A DNA stretch of 64,000 nucleotides from Sugiyamaella lignohabitans (taxonomy: Eukaryota > Ascomycota > Dipodascomycetes > Dipodascales > Trichomonascaceae): the NCBI RefSeq assembly GCF_001640025.1, contig NC_031674.1:868001-932000 (forward strand), written 5' to 3'. The position numbers and the translations under genes are program-made. This document shows positions 55,380 to 64,000 of the stretch, piece by piece. The notes beneath the pieces are model-generated. The model did no database searches and was not told the DNA's origin. It saw only the letters and a program-made list of their open reading frames with translations. Within the stretch, counting starts at the first letter, position 1. Every line of letters begins with the position of its first letter.

Positions 55380-57380
55380 ATGTCCAAAAATAATCCACCT
55401 GTGATTAGCCTTTTATCTGATGATGATGGTGACGACTTTTTTGAGGACGACCGTACAGAGTCAGTCAGTCTGAAGAACTCTATAGGAACAATAACGCGAT
55501 CAGTTCTTTCGGACGACGATTCTGATTTCGATTCTATATTTATGACCCCTCGTTCTTCGAGTATATCAGGCGATAAAAATGATACAGCCTTTGTGAACCT
55601 AGTGAATCCATCAACAAAAAGTACTACAGTGAAATCACATCTCGGAAAGGTAAAGATCCAAAACACGGTAAAGAAAAGTTCTGTTAGCAAAAGCCCGGCC
55701 AAAGGATCCAAAGTTAAGATAAGATCACATGGCCAGAGTGTGCTTGACTCCTGGGTAGATTTATCCGAAAATAAGAAACGGAAAATAGGTGCATTAGAAC
55801 AACCGTTATCAGACAGTAGCTCGGAAGATATTGCAGATGAATTTGGCACTGAAGATCAATTTGATCTGTCTCGATATCTCATGAAGATGAAAGATGCTGA
55901 AAAAGAGCTGGCGGCATATGAGGAACACAAACTGATGCTTCAGCTTAAGGAAGAGAAATGCGAAGTACTAATTGAGGAGAGCTTAAGGAAGAGATGTGGT
56001 GCACTAGGAATTACAGTTCCACATCTTGACTTGCTGGTAAAGACTGTAATTGATGATTATAGGAGTAAATCCTATGAACGTGACGAGGATGGGAAGTCTG
56101 ATAGCAATTATAACGGGTATCCGAGTTGGAGTAAACGAGATATCCATGTGTTCGATTATTTGGGAGACGATTTCTATTCCAGACAACTTGAGTATATTAG
56201 CGAATCGATCAAAGTTATTGGTGCTGGAAGCCAAAAAGAATTGCCTTTACAATATACAGGTGCTATGCTGTTAAAATTGAAACCCAATAGCCATCATCCG
56301 GTGCTACACGATAAACTGAGCATTGAAGAGCGTATAAAATTCAGTCTTAGTTGTGACGAAAGCGATGCTGGCTATGATAGTCTCATTAGCGGTTTGGTGG
56401 CAGATGAACGAAGCAAATATTCTAGACGTCGTGGTGCGTCAACTCTAGGCCATGAAGTTGATCTTCTAGGCCGTTTATTACAGTATCTGTCGGGACATAA
56501 TAACTCGGAACAAGAGTTCTCAAAACTACTCGAAGAGGGGATTCGGGCTAATGGCTGGTATTATAAGGAAGTCATTCCCGCGTATAATCTACCTACAGCT
56601 AAAGGAGTCAAGGCGATCTGTATGAAAATCGGATCCATTGCCCAGCGATTCGACCAAAAACACGACTTTAATTTGTTCTTGAAGTGCCTAGACCTGCTTT
56701 TAATATGTGCTTCAGATGCTAACCTCGAGGAAATGGGAGTTGACCCTGTCAGTGCGCCTTTAATCGTTCTGCTGGATCAGTTGTCAGCCATGTGGTGTGA
56801 CAAGGTGAACGAAGTCATCGAACATATCTCTACGTTTCTATCCAGCTATCAGGCAAGATACAGACTCATAGGACACATGGGAATGTCGATTACCAAAACG
56901 GATATACCGACTGGACAGTTCCTAACCGATCTAAAGCGCCAACTCTGTTTGGCATTCTATCTTGATTTGTCCTCCGAAGATAATTTGGAGAAGGATATCG
57001 ACTATGTCAAGTTCGCCTGCCTAGCTGGAGATGACATTCTAGCCAACTACGTCCTTCCACATATGAAGAAAGACCCTTTATTTCAGGATGAAGGTGAATG
57101 TCGGTATATCAATAACTCTGACACTCTCGAAACCCTGTTTTACAAGTACACGTTTCTGGCCGAAGCGGTGTTCTACCGGTTACCTCACCTCAACTGCGAT
57201 CTCGGAGTCCTTGACGAAACAGCAAGCAATCGGGACAAAGCATCGATCATGTTCGAAACAGTGCTCAAAAGACTCGTGCCCAAGATTGTCCAAGAGAGCA
57301 TATACAAACTTTACATGGCGCTCCAACTCTGCTTCGATCTGCTACAGGGCTCCTACACCGTCCGAGCTCCTGCTTTTTAG
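55380..57380 (+). CDS. Candidate SMC5/6-associated protein (Nse6/SLF2, CANIN-like)
   Basis: The 666-residue product has an acidic N-terminus carrying a textbook SUMO-interaction motif, VISLLSDDDGDD (8-19), and a second acidic patch at 43-52. A Ser/Lys-rich linker contains KSPAKGSKVKIRSHGQSVLD and KKRKI. From about residue 165 to the end it is helical. The block from YKEVIPAYNLPTAKGVKAIC through LLLICASDAN resembles the CANIN (SMC5/SMC6-interacting) alpha-solenoid of SLF2 and fungal Nse6, which helps load SMC5/6 on DNA. SIM motifs are frequent in this group. The assignment rests on layout and partial motifs, so it is tentative. Single exon, ATG 55380. Convergent with the SDT1-like gene. Confidence 0.5.
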   Translation: MSKNNPPVISLLSDDDGDDFFEDDRTESVSLKNSIGTITRSVLSDDDSDFDSIFMTPRSSSISGDKNDTAFVNLVNPSTKSTTVKSHLGKVKIQNTVKKSSVSKSPAKGSKVKIRSHGQSVLDSWVDLSENKKRKIGALEQPLSDSSSEDIADEFGTEDQFDLSRYLMKMKDAEKELAAYEEHKLMLQLKEEKCEVLIEESLRKRCGALGITVPHLDLLVKTVIDDYRSKSYERDEDGKSDSNYNGYPSWSKRDIHVFDYLGDDFYSRQLEYISESIKVIGAGSQKELPLQYTGAMLLKLKPNSHHPVLHDKLSIEERIKFSLSCDESDAGYDSLISGLVADERSKYSRRRGASTLGHEVDLLGRLLQYLSGHNNSEQEFSKLLEEGIRANGWYYKEVIPAYNLPTAKGVKAICMKIGSIAQRFDQKHDFNLFLKCLDLLLICASDANLEEMGVDPVSAPLIVLLDQLSAMWCDKVNEVIEHISTFLSSYQARYRLIGHMGMSITKTDIPTGQFLTDLKRQLCLAFYLDLSSEDNLEKDIDYVKFACLAGDDILANYVLPHMKKDPLFQDEGECRYINNSDTLETLFYKYTFLAEAVFYRLPHLNCDLGVLDETASNRDKASIMFETVLKRLVPKIVQESIYKLYMALQLCFDLLQGSYTVRAPAF

Positions 57381-57436
57381 GCTTGTGCATTATTTATATC
57401 TTATTTATTATTCTCTTTCCGTGCCTCGGGTGTGCC

Positions 57437-57464
57437 TCGGGCGGAGCCCCAGCCGCCGGAGGCA
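57437..57464 (+). repeat. Dispersed GC-rich element, copy 7 (5'-truncated)
   Basis: Only part of the constant hairpin and the end remain: TCGGGCGGAGCCCCAG followed by CCGCCGGAGGCA. The variable hairpin is missing; GTGCCTCGG is duplicated just before it. GGAGGCA points to the SDT1-like stop, 61 bp away, in the convergent spacer. Confidence 0.85.
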
Positions 57465-57525
57465 TGTGAGGAAAGTCTACTTGTTCTATTCACTCATATA
57501 GATCATTAAATAACCACTCCGGACA

Positions 57526-58332
57526 CTAGTTCTCTTCTATCTTGAACACTTCAGGCACGAGCTGTGGCAGCTCAAGCAGAGACCTGACAGTGTAGTCGCT
57601 GGCAGGCTTTTCGGGCAGTGGGTCGTCAGCATCCACATATTGTATGGGCTTTTTGAAACCGAACTTTCGTGCTCCCACAATGTTGATATAGCTGTCGTCC
57701 ACGAAGTAGCATTTGTTAACATCGTCAACACCGGCTTGTTCCATGGCTTTATGAAACATCTCGCGTTTTGGTTTACAGATCAAGGGCACCTGCGCGTAGT
57801 CGCAATATGTAATTCCATCAAATAAATCGTCGACTCCTAGCAGCCTCACTACACGACGGGCGTGGTTAATATAAGCGTTCGTTAACAGCCATAGTTTCTT
57901 GACCTTTGTTCTGTCAATGCTTAGCAGCATCTTTCGGAGATCTGGATCAGGCTTCATGATTCCATCTAAAGGAAGAGCATCATCGACCTCGGCGTTATAT
58001 GCCATGGCATCAATCTTGTTAAAACGCACTAAACCCTCGATGGCAAGTCCAAATTCTTTATAATATCTCTGATGAAGCAGTTCAGCACTCTCATCATCCA
58101 ACTCCAAATGAGTAACGAAGTACTTGTGAATCAGCTGTTGCATATACTCATTGATGTGTAGAGACTTTTTGTACAGACCTGATCGCAACGTTAGTATATT
58201 GTAACCTCAGTTCCCACGATCCCATAATCATATCAGTACTTCTTCGATCCCAGAAAATATACTAGTGTATATCGACTTACAATTGTCAATATCAAAGAAA
58301 AACACAATGCCCTCTTCAGAATCTGCCGTCAT
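57526..58332 (-). CDS. SDT1: HAD-family pyrimidine 5'-nucleotidase (Sdt1/Phm8 type)
   Basis: Dephosphorylates nucleoside monophosphates; Sdt1 also detoxifies 6-azauracil and pyridine nucleotides, and Phm8 acts in ribose salvage. Exon 1 (58281-58332) encodes MTADSEEGIVFFFDIDN with the nucleophile Asp14 and Asp16. A 102-nt intron (58179-58280, GTAAGT donor, TACTAAC branch) is followed by exon 2 (57526-58178), starting CLYKKSLHINEYMQQ through a split Cys codon. Total 234 residues. Motif II is LLTNA, the motif III Lys lies in CKPKREMF, and motif IV is YFVDDSYINI. Without exon 1 the protein would lack the catalytic Asp, so the splice is certain. It is shorter than Sdt1 (280) and Phm8 (321), mainly by lacking an N-terminal extension. 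Confidence 0.9.
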
Positions 58333-58824
58333 GTTCCGATTTATTTCTGATGCTGTGAATTATGTCTACCGTAAATTTCTACTGCAAAATGCTTCTAAAT
58401 CTAACGATAGCTGAAAGAAAAAAACAAATCAAAACTGTACCTGAATCAAATGTATTTCCGAAATACCCAATAAATACCCAGATAAACAATGAAACTCGCT
58501 GCCTCACATATATCGGCTCGTCTCTGGTGGTTCTCGGAACCAACCCAGATATTCCATGCAGTGCTACCTGCAGCCCTCCTAACCCATTCTATTCCCCGGA
58601 ATGCCCGAACAGACCCTGAATAATCTCCTACTAAGCTCCAAAGACATATCCTCCGTACCCACTCACTTTTTCTAACTCCGTATACAAAAACAGCTCTCAG
58701 TACCACCTTACCACTCTCATAGTGACCAGCTAACCCTAGAACTGAAATCTGCCGGCACGTGCGTCCGTTATCTTATCTTTTGACCGAATCAAGCGCGAAA
58801 TATGCAGATTGATCTCGTGTCAGA

Positions 58825-58883
58825 TGCCTCCGGCGGCTGGGGCTCTGCCCCAGACCTCGTGGCTCCTCTCGCTTCGCTCGAGT
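58825..58883 (-). repeat. Dispersed two-hairpin GC-rich element, copy 8
   Basis: Plus strand TGCCTCCGGCGG, constant hairpin CTGGGGC-TCT-GCCCCAG, then ACCTCGTGG and the CTCGAGTCG-type arm. Inverted partner of copy 9, 68 bp away. Confidence 0.92.
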
Positions 58884-58951
58884 CGAGTTTGGGGATTGCC
58901 AGCTTCTATTTATACTCTTCGGCCACTCGGCTGCTGGGACCCCGACACCCG

Positions 58952-59010
58952 ACTCGAGCGCAGCGAGAGGAGCTACGGGGTCTGGGGCAGAGCCCCAGCC
59001 GCCAGAGGCA
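58952..59010 (+). repeat. Dispersed two-hairpin GC-rich element, copy 9
   Basis: Starts CTCGAGCGCAGCGAGAGG, constant hairpin CTGGGGC-AGA-GCCCCAG, end CCGCCAGAGGCA with one substitution. AGAGGCA points to the IDH2 stop, 76 bp away. Confidence 0.92.
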
Positions 59011-59086
59011 CACACCCCCCCTAAAGAGTTCATATTTACATTCGTTTTCTATTCATACAGATTGAGATATAGTACTTGCGACACGT

Positions 59087-61187
59087 TTAGAGTCTGCTGA
59101 TGACTTGCTCGGTGAAGTGCTTGGTAGAAGCAGTACCCTTAAGGTCACGGGTGATGTTCTCCTTACCAGAGGCAATGGTGTCGAGAACAGCCTTCTCGAT
59201 TCTGGCGGCCTCGTCGTTAAGACCCATGTGTCTCAACATCATAACAGATGAAAGCAGCAGGGCGGTGGGGTTGGCCAAACCCTTGCCAGCGATATCGGGA
59301 GCAGATCCGTGGACGGCCTCGAAGATGGAGACCTCGTCACCCATGTTACCGGAGGGGGTCAAACCAAGACCACCAATCAAACCGGAAGACAAATCAGACA
59401 TGATATCTCCGTACAAGTTGGGCATGACCATGACGTACTCCTTGTAAGGAGCAGGGTTGGTGACCATGTTCAAACAGGTACGGTCAATGAGCTCGGTGTG
59501 GATCTCGATGTCAGGGAACTCCTTGGCAATCTTTTGGGCACTCTCCAAGAACAAACCGTCACCGTATTTCATGACAGTAGCCTTGTGCACGACAAGGACC
59601 TTCTTCTTGCCGATGGAACGAGCGTACTCGAAAGCATAACGAGCCACACGCTCAGAAGCAGCTCTAGTGATGAGCTTGATAGATTGGACAACACCAGGAA
59701 CAACAACGTGCTCAATACCAGAGTACTCACCCTCGGTGTTCTCTCTGATCAAGACGGTGTCAACGTCCTCATAGGGGGTTTGGAAACCAACAACGCTCTT
59801 ACAAGGACGAACGTTGGCGAACAAGTTGAAAGTTCTACGGAGAGTCAAGTTAAGAGAAACGTGACCCTTACCAACAGGGGTAGCAAGGGGTCCCTTAAGG
59901 GCAACCTTGTTCTTGTTGATGGACTCGATGGCCTCAGGAGGAATCGAAGTCTTACCGTCAACAAAGATAGGAGTGACATCAGCAAGCTCCCAGTCAATTG
60001 GGACCTTGGCGGCCTTGTAAATGTCCTTAACAGCCTCAGAAATCTCAACACCGATACCGTCACCCTCGATCATGGTGACAGTGTAGTTGCCATTGGCGTT
60101 CTTCTTACCGTTGAAGGTAGCGACCGAAGAGGCATTGCGCTGCAGTTTGTTAGTATTGGATTTTGTTTGGGGGTTGATAGTGGGGATAATGATAGTGGTA
60201 ATGATAATAGGCGTGATATGTGGGATATTCTCTTTCAGAAATGAGACAATAGATTGTATTGCTGTAATTGTGCAATCACAGTATAAGAGATGGCTTTAAA
60301 ATTGTGCAAATACCAGAAACGGCATGCATCTTATCATTTAGTTGCAGAGACGTCTCAGTCCCGGTGTGAAACATATACTGACATAACTCTGTGCTAGACA
60401 CAGCATTGTCCTAATAATATTGGCCATACTCTATTAGCAAAATATCCATCATCAACTGAAACAATTTTCGCATCCTGCTAAATTTCATGCAGATATCAAT
60501 TACTGAGAATATTGGCTTCGTCTTCTATCTTAATTGTGCCTTATCAGACAATTGGCCCTTGTTTCTGCCATCCCTTGGTTTACAGGTCCCATTACAGCCT
60601 ATGATAGATTTCAATTGCTTCTTCAACTTCTTCTTCCGCTGTTTCTGCTGCATTCTCCTCTAATCTTTAGTCCGATATCTCTGCAACTTCTACTTATACC
60701 ACTTTGTTGTTCTTGTAATATACAGATGCATTACACTATCGGCACACCCTGTCAAATCCCCATTCCCTTCTTCAACGTCGATAATTCTTTCGAAAACATG
60801 TCAAGCATCTCTTTCCTCGACCCTCTGTTATTCAATCAAAGATGGCTGTTGCAAATGTTTCAGTATATCCAATAATTCACCTCACATTCTTAGGGTCCTG
60901 TCCCTTGGCACAATTCGATATATATACAAACAATGCCAGTGCAAAAACAGTCAACATAGACCATAGAACTCATATAATCCGTCTGAGACTCCAAACCAAT
61001 AGAGCCATCTCTCAATTAACTACTTCTTCGACAATTATCGATTATTCAACCACCATCAACATCACCACCATTATCGTTTACCACTCGTTCACCACACATC
61101 GACCTCTCAGTTCTGAAAAGTACTTACCACCATACGCATCATTGGCTTAGCAGCCATGCCACGGAAAAGAGTTCTAGAGGAAAGCAT
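59087..61187 (-). CDS. IDH2: Mitochondrial NAD-dependent isocitrate dehydrogenase, catalytic subunit 2
   Basis: Catalytic subunit of the Idh1/Idh2 octamer in the mitochondrial matrix: isocitrate plus NAD to 2-oxoglutarate in the TCA cycle. Exon 1 (61128-61187) encodes the presequence [21 protein letters not shown] 988-nt intron (60140-61127, GTAAGT donor, ATACTAAC branch, CTGCAG acceptor) leads in phase 0 to exon 2 (59087-60139). Total 370 residues; S. cerevisiae Idh2 has 369. Motifs include [67 protein letters not shown] and [19 protein letters not shown] and LTPSGNMGD mark Idh2 rather than the regulatory Idh1. Codon use is strongly biased, as for a highly expressed gene; this creates a long antisense shadow ORF. 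Confidence 0.93.
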
Positions 61188-62402
61188 TTTCGGTGTGTAA
61201 TTTCACAAGTGTGCAAAAAAATTAGTCCGTTTGTTCAAAGCTGTAGAACAGAAACCAAGTTTTATGTGTGTAGGTCCGGTCTAGTGGAAAGAGAAAAAAT
61301 ATACTACACCCGCTTCCATATATGGACACGGTCTTTCTGCACCAATGTACGTCCGGTACTCTTCGCACCTACTTTCTTCGAGGTAAGGGTTTTCTTTATT
61401 TATTATTTTTTTTCCCTCCGTCCTCCGTCGGATCGCTTTTGTTCAGCCCGCATGATAGAATCACTGGACTGCCGACTCGGACTTATGTCTGACGGCACAC
61501 GCATTGTATCTGCAGTTTCGATGCTTTTTCAGAGCCGTAGCGGGCCGGGTTTTCATTGACCAGCAACTGAGGTCCAGTCGTGATGGTAATTCTTGAATCC
61601 TATCTCCATACGAGCTGTGACAGATGGGTCTTTCTAATCTATAAATGTAAATTATATAACTACAACTGTCTCTAGTATCTAAAATAATAATTTCTATAAT
61701 GTAGACTCGACTCCTCTTTAATTTAACACCTCGTTCACAACTAACCCGTAGTAACGACTATGACGACGTTTGGCCCTGATGATTGGTCGGTTGCATATAC
61801 CCGTGCATCCACAAAGGTTAAAGATTTATGCAATATGCAAACTGGTTCCGAGTCGGTGTTTTTAATCCGACCGTCTCAAAAGCCTGCTACTCAGCACGGT
61901 ATAACGGCTATCAGATGCAACGCTACGCCCGTTGTCTGTCTTGACTGATCAGTCGGCTCCCTTGCGGACAACACAGAATTAACACCCCAATCGCCATCAT
62001 CGCCAAACACAACTCAATCAATTACCACTCGTTTTCTACTGACAAGTTTACAACACCAGAAGAATGACCCAGGGTCACTGAATCCATAGCGAGAGACCGG
62101 TTGCTCGCCAACTCTCTAAGTCTGCGTTCCTGAAGCTAACTTCGCAGTGGTCCGCGTTTCGGATTTATGCAGCCACCGCCAGAAGGCAGCTGCGACGCTA
62201 CTCCATTGCCGACACACATCCTCGACAACACCCGGAACCGCAACGGGACACCCAAACAACCTCCTCACTAGATCCAGGGTCCTAGCTCGCTGCTTGAACC
62301 CGGCAGCAGTCCAACGGCCCAACTGGCTAACCCTGTTAGGCCAGCTACCCCTGGATTTTCCCTCCAGAATGCTTTACCCTAGCCTCGATTGCAACCCGGA
62401 CC

Positions 62403-62463
62403 TGCCTCCGGCGGCTGGGGCTCCGCCCCAGACCCCGTAGCTCCTCTCGCTCCGCTCGAGTCG
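62403..62463 (-). repeat. Dispersed two-hairpin GC-rich element, copy 10
   Basis: Plus strand TGCCTCCGGCGG, constant hairpin CTGGGGC-TCC-GCCCCAG, CCCCGTAG, arm CTCTCGCTCCGCTCGAGTCG. Inverted partner of copy 11 with only 23 bp between them. Confidence 0.93.
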
Positions 62464-62486
62464 ATTTCCTCTACGGTCCCAGCCAA

Positions 62487-62541
62487 CTCCTGCGAAGCAG
62501 GAGCAACGGGGTCTGGGGCGGAGCCCCAGCCGCCGGAGGCA
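62487..62541 (+). repeat. Dispersed two-hairpin GC-rich element, copy 11
   Basis: Perfect variable hairpin CTCCTGC-GAA-GCAGGAG, constant hairpin CTGGGGC-GGA-GCCCCAG, end CCGCCGGAGGCA. It points to the DPM1 stop, 42 bp away. Nearly identical to copy 2, 55 kb away. Confidence 0.93.
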
Positions 62542-62583
62542 AAACAGCCCCCCTGAAGTGATTAAAATAGATTGAGGTTTAAA

Positions 62584-63749
<1,166 letters not shown>

Positions 63750-63854
63750 TATGAGATATAGTGTCAAATTTCAGGGATGTCGGTCCTGGCTCAGATCACT
63801 CAGTATGACACGCGTCTACTCTTCGCATGGAGACCCTGAAAGAGGGTAATCCAC

Positions 63855-63862
63855 TCACGTGA
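63855..63862. promoter_or_regulatory. E-box TCACGTGA upstream of DPM1
   Basis: TCACGTGA 105 bp upstream of the DPM1 ATG; an ACGCGT also occurs at 63810-63815. Sequence match only. The remaining sequence to the window end shows no gene. Confidence 0.3.
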
Positions 63863-64000
63863 CTCCTCCGCATCAGGGCCTACCCATTTTTCCCCTGAAA
63901 TTTCCCGGCCCGTCACACTCCCCAATACGACAACTTTCCACCCTGGTCTCCACGGGTGCTCTGAAACCTGTATTTTCGTTCCTGGGTCCACCTGGTCGTG

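Larger units (their letters stand above)
58333..59086. other. SDT1-like promoter and IDH2 3' flank with an inverted repeat pair
   Basis: Copies 8 and 9 of the dispersed element lie here in inverted orientation, 68 bp apart. The rest shows no gene. Confidence 0.5.
61188..62583. other. 1.4-kb region: IDH2 promoter and DPM1 3' flank
   Basis: CCAAT at 61342-61346, about 155 bp upstream of the IDH2 ATG, could serve the Hap complex, which is known to control this gene in S. cerevisiae. Dispersed copies 10 and 11 lie at the DPM1 side. No gene recognised between. Confidence 0.45.

Noticed and set aside
59309..60244. Long plus-strand ORF (311 codons) antisense to IDH2
   Set aside because: It mirrors the strongly biased codons of IDH2, crosses the IDH2 splice acceptor and shows no protein-like motifs of its own.

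Overview
This window is nuclear DNA of an ascomycete yeast, most likely an early-branching member of Saccharomycotina. The genes are compact and monocistronic. Several proteins have budding-yeast forms: a COG2 of about 260 residues, a LIM-RhoGAP of the Lrg1 type, a Ycf1-type ABC transporter, and Hst2. Yet introns are common for a budding yeast: I reconstruct 16 coding introns in 12 genes. DPM1 is the short soluble form rather than the tail-anchored S. cerevisiae form. CUG reads sensibly as leucine. I cannot name the species; Dipodascales (the Trichomonascaceae/Geotrichum region of the tree) is my guess. All gene calls rest on recognising conserved motifs by eye, with no database search.

Layout, left to right. 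1-5827: CTF4 (truncated by the window edge), COG2 and a membrane RING-H2 protein. 7950-9872: a YDR124W-like protein. 11364-15223: SMX2 (SmG, three exons), a Tmt1/Crg1-type methyltransferase, HST2 and a small membrane protein. 15224-21438: RQC2, RET3 and TAF3. 21769-32917: LRG1 and a BRE4-like membrane protein, divergent around a long shared upstream region. 33341-45821: ATG2, an amino-acid permease, UBX4 and a PPR-like mitochondrial protein. 46026-57380: a YCF1-like transporter, a large serine-rich protein of unknown function and an Nse6/SLF2-like protein. 57526-63749: an SDT1-like nucleotidase, IDH2 and DPM1. These are unrelated housekeeping functions (replication, secretion, splicing, quality control, autophagy, metabolism); no biosynthetic or mobile gene cluster is visible.

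The recurring non-coding feature is a dispersed GC-rich element of about 55-60 bp, found in eleven recognisable copies plus one decayed copy. It holds two short hairpins. One is nearly constant. The other changes sequence between copies while staying paired. Seven genes carry a copy 42-155 bp past their stop codon, always in the same orientation relative to the gene. Three pairs of copies are inverted.

The observations most worth following are: the element and its orientation rule; an apparent Asp98-to-Asn change in Rqc2 at a residue needed for CAT-tailing; a spliced, ATG-free leader upstream of LRG1; a leader of more than 900 nt with a single upstream ORF on the RING gene; and a 988-nt first intron that isolates the mitochondrial presequence of IDH2.
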